Below are positions 34,247 through 43,706 of a stretch of 64,000 bases of DNA, piece by piece (the stretch's first letter is position 1; each line of letters begins with the position of its first letter). Position numbers and translations under genes: made by a program. Below the pieces are notes generated by a model, which worked only from the letters and a program-made list of their open reading frames with translations, was not told the origin of the DNA and made no database searches. The stretch is from Polyangiaceae bacterium (lineage in GTDB: Bacteria; Myxococcota_A; Polyangia; Polyangiales; Polyangiaceae): contig JAHBVY010000002.1 of the NCBI GenBank assembly GCA_019637265.1, positions 558,001-622,000 on the forward strand, in the 5' to 3' direction.

Positions 34247-36084
34247 CGCTCCGCAAAGAAGGCTGCATCACTGACTTGCAGCGTGGGGATGACGAGCGCG
34301 CGGTCGAGGTAGCGATTGCCGCACTCGCAGGATGTCTCCGCGACGAACGAGCACGCGTGGCAGGAGGCGGCGTGCAGAGAGGAGTCCTTCCGTGGGTTGT
34401 GCTCCGCGCAGAGCGGATCGGACGCGCAGACCTTCGCGCGGTCGAGCGCCTGCCGCAGCAAACGCCCGAGGTTCTCGGGCTTACCGAGATCGACGAGGCC
34501 GCCGAGCGTGCCGTCGGCGTCGGCCGCTGCCGTGTAAATCAGGATACCTGCCTGCGCCTTCCCGCCTTCGGTGTCAGCGTAGACGCGCTCCCGAATGCTC
34601 GCCGCGTTATAGCCGCAGTCGAGCGCGAGCTCACGAATAAGCAAGTGCGCGACCGTGTGGAGCAAGGCGTAGCGGACGCCAGGGAAGCCGCCGTCGGGGT
34701 CGAGCCGACGGGGAGCACGCCAACCCCGATGCCCGCGGCGTAGCTCGGCTTCCTGGATGCGCACCCCTTCGGTCGACTCCCACCCTGCGATCGCATCCTC
34801 AGAAAACTGTAGGAAGATCCCCTCACCGTGGACCTGGGTGGCTGGCACCCAGCTCGGCGCTCCACGACCCATGGACGCCCGCGGCGCGCGCTCCGCAGGA
34901 CCACCCTCGTTGGGTGACTCCACGCGCGTGAAGCCGAGCAGCGCGTTCACTTCACGCAGTCGCTCGAGGAGCAACACCCGGGACAGGTACCTCTCCAACC
35001 CCTTGGGGACGTCCACCCGCTTGCTCATGAAATGTGGGTAGTCAGTTGGAGGTACATCTGACGTGAGCACATCCCACTCGGGGCTCTTCAGGTCGGGCTC
35101 CTCGTCACCCACCGTTCCGCTACGATGAACCTGAATGGCCTCCCACACCTGATCGCCCGTGAAGGCGTCGATGCCAGGCAACTGAGCTGACTTCTTGAGC
35201 GTCTTCACGACGATGGCAGCTGCTTCGGAGCTCTCTACGTCCTCGAAGAACGCCCAGCCATCTGCGACGAGCTGCGCCAGCGGGCTCCCCGTCTGTGGGA
35301 TGGCGAGCACCGAGAGCGTCACCGGGAACCACCCGTTCGTCGCGCCGAGCAGGATGGCGCGTGGCTCGTCGGCGCAGCCCTCTTCGAACTTGTTGAGGTG
35401 CGGGTGTCGCCCGCGGCAACCCGGCAAGTTGCGCCGTCCAGCCTGCCCGAAGGCTTGAGCCATGCTCTTGGCAGCGCCACACGAGTCGCAGCGCACCCAC
35501 AGGTTCTCGGTTTGGAGTGAGGCTCCGCTCTCGAAGAAGCGCAGCGTGCCCCTGCAACCACTCGACCCTGCGTGGACGAACCAGTGCCAAGGGAAATCAT
35601 CGAGGTGGCCCTGACGGCAAGCGAGTAGGAAGCGGGCAGGCACCGCGTCCGCATCACGCGGCTTCTGCTCACCACGTGAGCCGGTGCAACCCTTGTGGAC
35701 GAAGCACGTCTTCTCGGGACGATAGCGATTCGCCTTCAGCTCGAAGAGGCCCGCATCGAACGGCGAGAGCAACCCGCACTTCACGCAGCGCATCCAGCGC
35801 GGGAATGGCTTCACCGGCACACCAACGAGCGCCTCGGCCGAGAATGGATCGATGACCTCACCTTCTGTCAGCGGCGGCATGCGCAGCGACTCGACCTGAT
35901 CGCCGAGCACACGACGCACGTTCGTAAGCAGCCGCGCCTCTTGGATCGGCTGACAGCGGCCGATCTCCCAGCGGTCGATGCCCATGGTGACGACGGAGAG
36001 GTTCGGGAGATCGATCAGCGCCCCAGGCCCGAACGTCCACAAGAGCTGACTCGGGCGGACCTCGCCCACTGGAGTCCTACTCAT
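34243..36084 (-). CDS. drmB: DISARM DUF1998 protein DrmB
   Basis: 613 aa. The central part contains CRQGHLDDFPWHWFVH, a DUF1998-type feature, with several CxxC pairs (CVKCGLLSPF, WVRCDSCG). The C-terminus has a dense Cys cluster (CASDPLCAEH...CHACSFVAETSCECG) around residues 553-590, probably zinc-binding. DrmB acts with the DrmA helicase in recognising incoming phage DNA in DISARM systems. 4-bp overlaps link it to drmA and drmC. Confidence 0.9.
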   Translation of the reverse strand: MSRTPVGEVRPSQLLWTFGPGALIDLPNLSVVTMGIDRWEIGRCQPIQEARLLTNVRRVLGDQVESLRMPPLTEGEVIDPFSAEALVGVPVKPFPRWMRCVKCGLLSPFDAGLFELKANRYRPEKTCFVHKGCTGSRGEQKPRDADAVPARFLLACRQGHLDDFPWHWFVHAGSSGCRGTLRFFESGASLQTENLWVRCDSCGAAKSMAQAFGQAGRRNLPGCRGRHPHLNKFEEGCADEPRAILLGATNGWFPVTLSVLAIPQTGSPLAQLVADGWAFFEDVESSEAAAIVVKTLKKSAQLPGIDAFTGDQVWEAIQVHRSGTVGDEEPDLKSPEWDVLTSDVPPTDYPHFMSKRVDVPKGLERYLSRVLLLERLREVNALLGFTRVESPNEGGPAERAPRASMGRGAPSWVPATQVHGEGIFLQFSEDAIAGWESTEGVRIQEAELRRGHRGWRAPRRLDPDGGFPGVRYALLHTVAHLLIRELALDCGYNAASIRERVYADTEGGKAQAGILIYTAAADADGTLGGLVDLGKPENLGRLLRQALDRAKVCASDPLCAEHNPRKDSSLHAASCHACSFVAETSCECGNRYLDRALVIPTLQVSDAAFFAER

Positions 36085-39000
36085 GGCGACTCCTCCACAT
36101 CGGTGGCTTCCCCCTCGACCGGCCTTGGGAGCCAGAGCGGGTCCTGGTTCGAACGGTCGTCCTCCATCACGAGGTTCACGCCAGGCTCCACTTCACGCAT
36201 CGACATGGGCACGGTCCAAGTAGACCAGGGTCTCGCCCCCGGCGCTTCGAGCAGCCCGTAGGCCGTCGAACCCGCACCACGCCGCTGGTAGACGAGGGTA
36301 CGACCAGGCACCGCCGCCTCCTTCACCCACTCATCGGCGCGACTCTTCAGCTCGGCTGTTGCCAGGTTCTTCTTTGCGGCGTCCTCCGTGACCTCCCAAG
36401 CGCGCTCGGTGATGGAATCGACAGTCGAGACCACCTCCGGGCGGCTGGGGCTGGTCAGCACACCCGCTCCAGCGTTCGGCGCCAACGGCTCGAAGCGGTT
36501 CCGCATCATCGCGAGCATCGCGCCGGTCAGGCCACGGTCCATCGCGCGAGGCGAGAACGGCGTGACCGACTGCGCCTCCACGTGTTGATAGAAGGTCGCG
36601 TGATAGTGCTCGAAGGTCTCGTAGTGCGAGAGATCGCGAGGCCGCGCCCAGGTGAGTACGGCTGCGACGAGACCGGGGAACGCGCGCCCGACGCGGCTCG
36701 TGGCCTGAATGTACTCGGCGGTCCCTTTGGGTTGTCCGTTCACGACCATGATGCCGAGACGGTTCACGTCCACGCCAACGGAGAGCATGTTCGTGGCGAG
36801 CACGACGTCGATGGGGCGAGGCACGCTCGGCCGCCCGCTACCCGTGCCAGATGGTGGCGCCAGCGTCGGCCGCACGAACTTACCCAGGTCGGGGTCGAAG
36901 CTGCCGTCGAAGGGGATCTCGAGTTGGTCCAGGTACTTCGGGATGTCCGCGTTACTCACACGAGAGGTGAGCTCGGCGATGATCTTGACGTTCCGCTGCT
37001 CGAGACCAGGGCGCTCGACAAGGCTCATTTTCACACGGAAAACACGTGTCTGGACGTCGTCTTCGGCCAGGCGCTTCATGCCGCCGAGCTCACGCAGTGA
37101 GTTGAAGTAGCCCACGAGCGTCATGTATGGATCGGCAATCTGACCGAAAGCGTCGAAGAGCCCTTGCGCCGCCGCGAGGAACGCGGTGTAGGTGCGGATG
37201 AGGACGGCGGGGCGTGAGCTGCCCGGGGAACAGATGCCCATATAGCGCCGCCCCGGTTTGCTCTCGACCGAGCGCTGCACCGAGAAGAAGTCGTCTTCGA
37301 CGTCGAGGGCCTTGGGCGGGAAGATGGCGGGGCGTCGCATGAAGACGTTGCGCACCTGGTCGGCTGCGCGCCGCACCGTCGCCGTCGACGCCACCACCTT
37401 CGGGCGCACCTTCGTCTTCCCGATTCGCCACGAGCACAAGTCATCGACGGCGGTCTCGTAGAGGCCAACCATCGTGCCGAGCGGACCGCTGATGAGATGA
37501 AATTCGTCCTGGATGATGAGATCCGGCGGGCGCACGCCGGGCACCACCTTCACTTTTGCGGCAGGGTGAGGCTTCTTCGCGTTGTGACCGCCACCGCAGT
37601 CGTGACCCGGCCACAGGAGCCCGTGGCGCTCGCACTCCTCGCGCACGTTACCGAAGAGCGTCCGCACCTCGACGCGCCACGCCATCATCGCGAACTTGTC
37701 GACGGTGGCGATCATCATCGTCGGAGGTCGGTGGTAGATCTCCTCGTCGACGAGCTTCACCGGCAGACCCGGGTGGGCGTTGGTGCTCGACTTCGCCTTG
37801 CTGAACTCGCACTGCGAGAGTTTATCGCCGCAGTAGATGGCGGTGCGTCCAGCGGCCTTGTCGACCTCGATGTCGCGTCCTGGTTGAATCTCGGTTCCAC
37901 ACCAGGGGCAGCTCGTGAGCTGCGCAGGTGAGGCGATGCCGGCGCGGTTGCGGTCCCTGTCACGGATGGCCTCGATGGCCCCGTGAGAGGCTTCTGTGGT
38001 TCCTGGCGTGACCTTGTTCCCGACCCACAGGCCAAGCGTGAACGGCTCCGCGCCCCATTTGGTCACGTCGTTCTTGCGGATGATCTCCATCGCGCAGAGC
38101 AGCGTCGCCGCGCGCTGGAACTGTTGCAGCGTCAGCAGGCGCAGCGTGTAGCGCATGATGACGGTGAGCCCGCGTCCGCCGTCGAGGTCCTCGACGACGC
38201 CCTGCAAGCGGCGGACACCCATCGCGAAGGCCGCCACGCCCAAGTAGGCCTCGGTCTTGCCACCGCCCGTGGGGAACCAGAGCAGGTCAGCGAAGGCCTC
38301 CGCAGGGCTCGTGCGGTCGGGGTGCTTTGGGTCGGCGAGTGACGGGATGGACAAGAGCAAGAACGCGAGCTGGAACGGGCGCCATGAGCGATTCTTCGGT
38401 ACATTAACCGAGTCGATCGTTAGCTCCTCGCCGCGTCGGCGCCGGAGCGCGTAGGTGCCTCGCACGCGCTGACGGGCCATGGCGCGGTTGGCGAAGCGAA
38501 ACGCCTCCAGCGCCTTCGCGTCGGCGAGCAGCACCGAGAGGCCTGCGCGCAGACGCTCGAGCGTCATCGCGCAGCGATCGAGCGCTTCCTTCGCGGGAGC
38601 GTCATACCCCGTGATCTCCGCGCCGACGCGAGCGCGCTGTTCGTCGATCCACGTGGCGTAGTCGTCGACGAGCGTCTTCAGCGCCTCTTCGAGTTCGGCC
38701 TCGTCGAGGTCGGCGAGCGACAGCATGTCGAGCCATCCTCGCTCGACCATCTTCTGCATCGCAGGACGGTCGTCGGGATCGAGGCCGGGCGTCTCGGTGA
38801 CGGGCACCTCGAAGCTCGGGATGACCTCCGTGCGCACCTCGGTTGCGCGCGTCGGATCGTCCTCGGCCGTCTCGGCATGAACGGCCACGCCATGACCCAC
38901 CGCGAACTCGACCTTGCGCCGATAGATGAGGCTGAGGTGGTCACGTTCGGCGTCATCGACGACGACGTCATTGCTTGGACGCCGTAGGAACACAGGGCTC

Positions 39001-40091
39001 CCCGCCGCATCATCCGCACCCTTCACGCTCAGCTCAGGTTGAAACAGCCAAGCACTGTCGCGGTTCGTCTTGGGTTCAAGCTGCACGTTGACCAGGAAGA
39101 GCGTGACGAGACGCTCCCCTTGGATGTTGGTGCGAATTGCACCCTGAACCCGAACGTCGTCATGCTCACTGTCAGGCGCGAACGGCTCGATGGGGCCATC
39201 CTTGAGGGCGAGCGTGACGTGACCACCGCACGGCGTGCGGCGCCAGACCTTCACCTTGGTCTCGTGGACCTCGTTCGTCTCGCGGTTCTTGCTCCTCCTC
39301 GTGTACTCATGCTCGTCGTTCGGAACTCGGGAGTAGCTTCCCCAACGAGCCGTGACGTCGAGGGCCTTCACGCCAGGCCCGACGCAGAACGTGAGGCCCA
39401 AGCTTGAGGGCACGAGCGACTGATTGTTGGTGGTGTCGATCTCGTCGAGGGCGTCGTCCTCGGGTTCGACCCGCCCGCTCACGCGGTGAAACTCTGCACC
39501 AGGCTCGTGTGTGGGAGCCTTCCGCTCATCGACCGAATCATCCTCCTCATCGGCTCCCGCTGAGGGCTCGACCTCACTCGTCTCCGCTACATCGCGCGGC
39601 TGATATGGTGCCAGCTTGCCGACGAGGTAGCGGTCACGAACGCTCATGTCGATGACGAGCTCCTCGGGGCCGTTGGCCGGCCCGAGCAAATCGTCGCGCA
39701 CCGCCAGCTCGAGCAGCTCCCGCACGTAGGCCGCGTCTTGGATGAGAGGGAGTTCGTCTGGATACCTGACACCATCGCGTGCGAGCATTGCCGAGAGGTC
39801 TTCGGGGCGTAGACGCGTGACGAGTCCCTGCGGCAGCGTGAGCCCCAGGTCGACGAGCGAGCCTGCCTTCTTCACGACGTGCAGCTTGTCGAGGTAGAGG
39901 GTCGTCGACTCAAGGCCCATGCGGATGCGGAGGATGCGACCCAGACGCTTCAGGGTTCCGCTTGAGTCCACGACGACGACCCAGTGGCCAGACGCGAGCG
40001 CACTGAAGCCAACGCGATCACCGTCGAGCCGAACGAGGAAGGGGCTAAGCGGCGTCGCCTCCTTGGTGAGCCATGCCTGCGTGGTCGTCAT
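36081..40091 (-). CDS. drmA: DISARM helicase DrmA
   Basis: 1336 aa, the family's usual size. Walker A is LWFPTGGGKTEAYLG (about 605-618), motif II is IIQDEFHLIS (about 857), and motifs V/VI are LATNMLSVGVDVNR and YIQATSRVGRAFPG (about 1095-1130). A zinc-like pair, CPWCGTEI...YCGDKLSQCEF, lies between the RecA lobes near residue 730. The N-terminal ~590 residues are the DISARM-specific part. The ATG overlaps the stop of the preceding small gene by 4 bp, so translation is probably coupled to the operon upstream. Confidence 0.92.
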   Translation of the reverse strand: MTTTQAWLTKEATPLSPFLVRLDGDRVGFSALASGHWVVVVDSSGTLKRLGRILRIRMGLESTTLYLDKLHVVKKAGSLVDLGLTLPQGLVTRLRPEDLSAMLARDGVRYPDELPLIQDAAYVRELLELAVRDDLLGPANGPEELVIDMSVRDRYLVGKLAPYQPRDVAETSEVEPSAGADEEDDSVDERKAPTHEPGAEFHRVSGRVEPEDDALDEIDTTNNQSLVPSSLGLTFCVGPGVKALDVTARWGSYSRVPNDEHEYTRRSKNRETNEVHETKVKVWRRTPCGGHVTLALKDGPIEPFAPDSEHDDVRVQGAIRTNIQGERLVTLFLVNVQLEPKTNRDSAWLFQPELSVKGADDAAGSPVFLRRPSNDVVVDDAERDHLSLIYRRKVEFAVGHGVAVHAETAEDDPTRATEVRTEVIPSFEVPVTETPGLDPDDRPAMQKMVERGWLDMLSLADLDEAELEEALKTLVDDYATWIDEQRARVGAEITGYDAPAKEALDRCAMTLERLRAGLSVLLADAKALEAFRFANRAMARQRVRGTYALRRRRGEELTIDSVNVPKNRSWRPFQLAFLLLSIPSLADPKHPDRTSPAEAFADLLWFPTGGGKTEAYLGVAAFAMGVRRLQGVVEDLDGGRGLTVIMRYTLRLLTLQQFQRAATLLCAMEIIRKNDVTKWGAEPFTLGLWVGNKVTPGTTEASHGAIEAIRDRDRNRAGIASPAQLTSCPWCGTEIQPGRDIEVDKAAGRTAIYCGDKLSQCEFSKAKSSTNAHPGLPVKLVDEEIYHRPPTMMIATVDKFAMMAWRVEVRTLFGNVREECERHGLLWPGHDCGGGHNAKKPHPAAKVKVVPGVRPPDLIIQDEFHLISGPLGTMVGLYETAVDDLCSWRIGKTKVRPKVVASTATVRRAADQVRNVFMRRPAIFPPKALDVEDDFFSVQRSVESKPGRRYMGICSPGSSRPAVLIRTYTAFLAAAQGLFDAFGQIADPYMTLVGYFNSLRELGGMKRLAEDDVQTRVFRVKMSLVERPGLEQRNVKIIAELTSRVSNADIPKYLDQLEIPFDGSFDPDLGKFVRPTLAPPSGTGSGRPSVPRPIDVVLATNMLSVGVDVNRLGIMVVNGQPKGTAEYIQATSRVGRAFPGLVAAVLTWARPRDLSHYETFEHYHATFYQHVEAQSVTPFSPRAMDRGLTGAMLAMMRNRFEPLAPNAGAGVLTSPSRPEVVSTVDSITERAWEVTEDAAKKNLATAELKSRADEWVKEAAVPGRTLVYQRRGAGSTAYGLLEAPGARPWSTWTVPMSMREVEPGVNLVMEDDRSNQDPLWLPRPVEGEATDVEESP

Positions 40092-40485
40092 GGGGTGCCT
40101 CCGGAGCGCTTGATGCGTTCGCCAAGAGCGATGAGCCGATAGCGCTGCAAGCGGCTCCTTGGCTTGTCGGGAAGTGTCATCTCGATGAGACCTGCGGCCA
40201 GGGCCGGTTGGAGATGGTTGGCAGTGAAGTGATCGCGGAGCAGCCCACCACCTCTTGACGTTCGCTCCGACCTACTCCTCCATGAAGCACCCGGGCGAGG
40301 CTTGTGACATGCCCGGTGACATGTTCGGTGACATGGTGAGTCATTAGCGGAGGCGACCTGCGACCTACCGTGTACATAACGGTATCGAAAACCGATTCCG
40401 GAGGCGCATGATGCGCCCTTCTGACCTCGACGCCGTTCCATTCACCGCGGCGGTGGAGGTCGCCGAGAAACGGCTGGCTCGTCAT
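40088..40485 (-). pseudogene. Small winged-helix protein gene with one frameshift
   Basis: ATG 40485 overlaps the AbiJ-like stop (ATGA) and the terminal TGA overlaps the drmA ATG (ATGA), so the gene sits exactly in operon register. The first frame ends with HHVTEHVTGHVTS, the linker repeat seen in AlbA_2/RecG-like winged-helix regulators. The second frame resumes at LLRDHFTANHLQPALAAGLI and reaches DKPRSRLQRYRL, the winged-helix recognition part of that family. Near 40250 one base must be gained or lost to join them. This could be real decay or a sequence error. Confidence 0.65.
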
Positions 40486-41294
40486 ATTGTTCCCCCTACG
40501 CGGGTTGTCTGCCTCTTTACGAGGTACGTCACAACGGCTGCACAGACCGCTGTTACTAGTTCGGCATCCTCGGCCGACGGTTCTCGGCCCTCCTGAAGAT
40601 GCCGACCAACCTCGGATGCGTAGCCCCACGCCTTCTCGACTGCTGAATCCAAAGGTCGTGGAATCGCAAGGGTGGTTCTGTAGTTCTTCAGCAGTGCACC
40701 CAGCGTCTGCTTTGGGTCCCCGCTGATATCGCGTGCGACGCACTCGAGGGCCGCCATTGAGTGTTGGATAGCACCCGTTCGATCTGGCGTTGGCCGGCGC
40801 GACAGGTCGCGCAGCGCCTCTTCAATCTCACTCTGTGCAGCCGAGCGACCCGCGCGCTGGAGCACCTGGTGCGCAGACTTGACGGCATGCTCGAAGGGCT
40901 GATCGCCTCGGTAGACAATCAGTCCGTGTTCCATTTTCCAGCCAATCCCCTGCTCGTAGAGAACGTCGTTCAGCTTACTCTCAAAGCTGCCACCCCTGCC
41001 GGCCCGTGCGACCTCCACATAGAATGTTTCCGAGATATCGTAGACGCGATACCACGTGCAAGTGGTGATCCGGTCTTCCACCTCGCTCGCGACGTTGGGC
41101 TCAGACCAATTGCTTCCGTCGGGAAACACTCGTAGCGTGCGACAGATGATGGTCCGCTGTGCAGACGGCTCGGAGAGACCTTCCTCGGCCGCGATCTGCA
41201 CGACAGCGTGTCTCAGTGCCTCGGGCGCCTCCTCACGCACTGTGATGGGTGCTACTTGGCCAGAGTACCCGTAGCGTCGGCTGAACGAAGTCAT
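40482..41294 (-). CDS. AbiJ-NTD4-like abortive-infection protein
   Basis: 270 aa. The N-terminus matches the AbiJ N-terminal domain 4 pattern: RYGYSGQVAPITVREEAPEA, IICRTLRVFPDGSNWSE, then CTWYRVYDISETFYVEV. The C-terminal half is helical (DLSRRPTPDRTGAIQHSMAA, then LECVARDISG). Such proteins are abortive-infection or defence-associated, often fused to effector domains. Located between the drmMI/HEPN block and drmA, an unusual place for DISARM cargo. A VTPQVTGQ-type repeat lies just upstream in its frame. Confidence 0.7.
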   Translation of the reverse strand: MTSFSRRYGYSGQVAPITVREEAPEALRHAVVQIAAEEGLSEPSAQRTIICRTLRVFPDGSNWSEPNVASEVEDRITTCTWYRVYDISETFYVEVARAGRGGSFESKLNDVLYEQGIGWKMEHGLIVYRGDQPFEHAVKSAHQVLQRAGRSAAQSEIEEALRDLSRRPTPDRTGAIQHSMAALECVARDISGDPKQTLGALLKNYRTTLAIPRPLDSAVEKAWGYASEVGRHLQEGREPSAEDAELVTAVCAAVVTYLVKRQTTRVGGTI

Positions 41295-41555
41295 CGGATG
41301 TTCCTTCCCGTGTTGGCCTTGCCCGGTGACTTGAGGGGTGACGTGGGGCGAACATGTTCGGCGACGCGTGGGGCCGTTGGCGGGAAGACTGGTCCCGTGG
41401 CGCCTTCGTCGATGGACAGCGTCATCAGAGGGCTGCGCGATCTCGAAACGAGATGTCCGAGGTCATCATGGATCACCAAGGAAGTGCCCAGCAAGCGCGG
41501 TTCACACCCTGCTCGGCCCAGTACGGCGAATCCGCGAGCACAAAGGTGGTGACGG
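41295..41555. other. Gap with VT-repeat remnant
   Basis: No complete gene. Minus-strand frames show APRVAEHV in one frame and HVTPQVTGQ in the next, i.e. a frame-shifted copy of the Val-Thr linker found downstream at ~40310-40345. Likely a second, more decayed copy of the winged-helix module. Confidence 0.45.
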
Positions 41556-41910
41556 TCAGTTCCCATCTTCACGTTTCAGCGCGCCAGCCCCAACATTCAC
41601 CATGGACAGTGCCTTCCCGTCATCGCTGTCATGTTTGGTAAACCCAGTGGTCTGCTGGCCGAATATGCTATCAGCCGCTTTGGCCAGAATGATGTCACGG
41701 TTTACAGCGTCGCCAGCCGCCTCAACGAGCGCGCGATAGGTGACAAGACTATTCTGGCGATGCTTATTGACAATGGCATTGTGGCGGTGAGCCATGTAGT
41801 TACGCGCTGCCAGGATGAGGAAATACGCCATGCTCGCGAACACGAGCATCTTCCCGATGCCGAACTGAAGGGCCTCAACGGAAGAACTTGGGGCGATCCA
41901 CGGGAGCTTA

Positions 41911-43040
41911 CTCCTAACTGCGGAAGAAACGCCTCGACTTTCGCGTAGTACACTGTATGCTCAACCTCGTGAAAAAGCGTGACGGTCGGAGCCTTGACCA
42001 CGCGACGCTCGAAGAGCTGCGTCGGCTTGCGGTGGCGCGTGTGCTTGAGGGCGAATCGCAGTCGGACGTTGCACGCGCTCTGCAGATGGATCGGACAACT
42101 GTCGTGCGATGGATGATGGCGTACCGCGCTGGCGGTGAGGCCGCGCTCGTGGCGAAGCCTGTTCCGGGCCGCCCATCGACCCTGACGGACAAGCAGAAGG
42201 CGGAGCTGCGCACGATTATCCTCGGGAAGGATCCGAGGCAGCTCGGGTTCGGCATGGCGCTCTGGACGGTGCGGCTCGTCGCCCAGGTGATCGAGCGTGA
42301 GTTCGGCGTTGTGCTCCACGAGACCACGGTTTCGCGGATGCTGCACGCGATGGGGCTCGTACCGCGCAAGCCGGTCAAGCGTGCGTTCTCGCGCGACGAC
42401 GACGAGTGCAATGCGTGGGCGGAGGAGGTTTTCCCGAAGATCGTCCGGCACGTGAAGCGGAAGCAGGCGACGCTGCTTTTCCTGGACGAGAGCGGTGTTC
42501 ACGAGGACGCGCCGATCGGCACGACGTGGAGCGAGCGCGGCAAGCGCCCGGTGGTGCGCGTGAAGGGCACGCGCGGGCGCACGAACGTCATCTCGGCGAT
42601 CGCGCCTCACGGACGCCTGTGGTTCCGCTGCTTTCAGAAGAACCTCAACTCGGCACTTTTCATCGAGTACCTGGACGCGCTCCTGCACGACCTGCGCGGT
42701 CACATCGTGCTCGTGATGGACAAGCATCCTGCGCACATCTCGGCGGCGACCCGGCGCCACATGAACGCGCGCTCGGACCGCCTCACCGTGCACTTCCTGC
42801 CTGGCTACGCACCTGACATGAACCCCGATGAGCACGTCTGGTCGTACCTCAAAGGCCTGTTTCGCTCCTCGCCGCTGATGCAGGATGAGAAGATCGGGCC
42901 AGTCGTCCAAGCGACCATGCAGGAGATCGCGAAGGACGCTCGACTCGTTCGCTCGTTCTTCGATCATCCCGAGGTCGCCTACGTAAAGACCGCGCTCAAA
43001 TGGTGAACGGATGTCGATCCACAACCAACGCATTCAGGAG
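41911..43040 (+). mobile_element. IS630-family insertion sequence
   Basis: 1130 bp flanked by TA on each side (41909-41910 and 43041-43042), the IS630 target duplication. Imperfect terminal inverted repeats start CTCCTaActGCG (left) and CTCCTgAatGCG (right, read inward). Carries one transposase gene and nothing else. Confidence 0.88.
41957..43006 (+). CDS. IS630-family transposase
   Basis: 349 aa. An N-terminal HTH (ARVLEGESQSDVARALQMDR) and a second HTH (TVSRMLHAMGLVPRKP) precede the DDE domain: LLFLDESGVHED (first D), VLVMDKHPAH (second D) and MNPDEHVWSYLKG (third acidic). Complete and apparently intact. It is opposite in direction to the operon it interrupts. Confidence 0.95.
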   Translation: MLNLVKKRDGRSLDHATLEELRRLAVARVLEGESQSDVARALQMDRTTVVRWMMAYRAGGEAALVAKPVPGRPSTLTDKQKAELRTIILGKDPRQLGFGMALWTVRLVAQVIEREFGVVLHETTVSRMLHAMGLVPRKPVKRAFSRDDDECNAWAEEVFPKIVRHVKRKQATLLFLDESGVHEDAPIGTTWSERGKRPVVRVKGTRGRTNVISAIAPHGRLWFRCFQKNLNSALFIEYLDALLHDLRGHIVLVMDKHPAHISAATRRHMNARSDRLTVHFLPGYAPDMNPDEHVWSYLKGLFRSSPLMQDEKIGPVVQATMQEIAKDARLVRSFFDHPEVAYVKTALKW

Positions 43041-43706
43041 TATGGAGCACAAGTGTCGAAGAGGCGAAGAGCCCCAGGAAGATGGTGAGATTCCGCGTGC
43101 GAGCCAGCCAGACCGTTGCCTCCTTAGCGTGCGCCTCCGACTCTTCCTTGAAGTACAATGCCTGCTGAGAGACACCTTGCTCGGCAGCCACCTTTCGGAT
43201 GGCATCAAGCGCCTGCTCTGCCTCGTCTTGGCGAGCCTTCAATTCTGCTTCGACCACCTTCGTGCGATCCTCGATAGACTGAATCGCCGCCCGCGCCTCG
43301 CGCTCCAGACGTGCAAAGTCAGTGTTCCGACGCACCGAATAGGCGATCGATGGCCAGAGCTGCTCAAAATAGTTGTCGTACCCATTAACAAGCTGAGAAA
43401 TGAGGCCGTCGCGAGTCTGCTTAGGATTGGCGGACCCTGCTGTGAAGTTCAGAATCTGCTGAATTACGCTAAAAAGTGCATCCGCTTGCTGCTTGATATT
43501 CTCGCGGCGCTTCTGACTCATGCCCTCCAATACGTCAGGTGACACCTCGAGAAAAAGGGCAAGCGTCCTCCGAAGGGGCGGAATTCCGTCGGCGAAATTC
43601 AGCTCATCCCCCAAGCTATCGCGACGACCGATGCTGTCAGCATCAAATTTCTGGATACGCTCGAGTGACGCCCTGGCTTCCTCGACGTTCTGGTCCTGCT
43701 CAAGCG

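Noticed and set aside
40408-40596. Short plus-strand frame near the winged-helix gene
   Set aside because: Opposite to the operon and overlapping it. No recognisable sequence.
41702-43033. 443-codon minus-strand frame
   Set aside because: Antisense shadow of the IS630 transposase. The real minus-strand signal is the two halves of the interrupted membrane gene.
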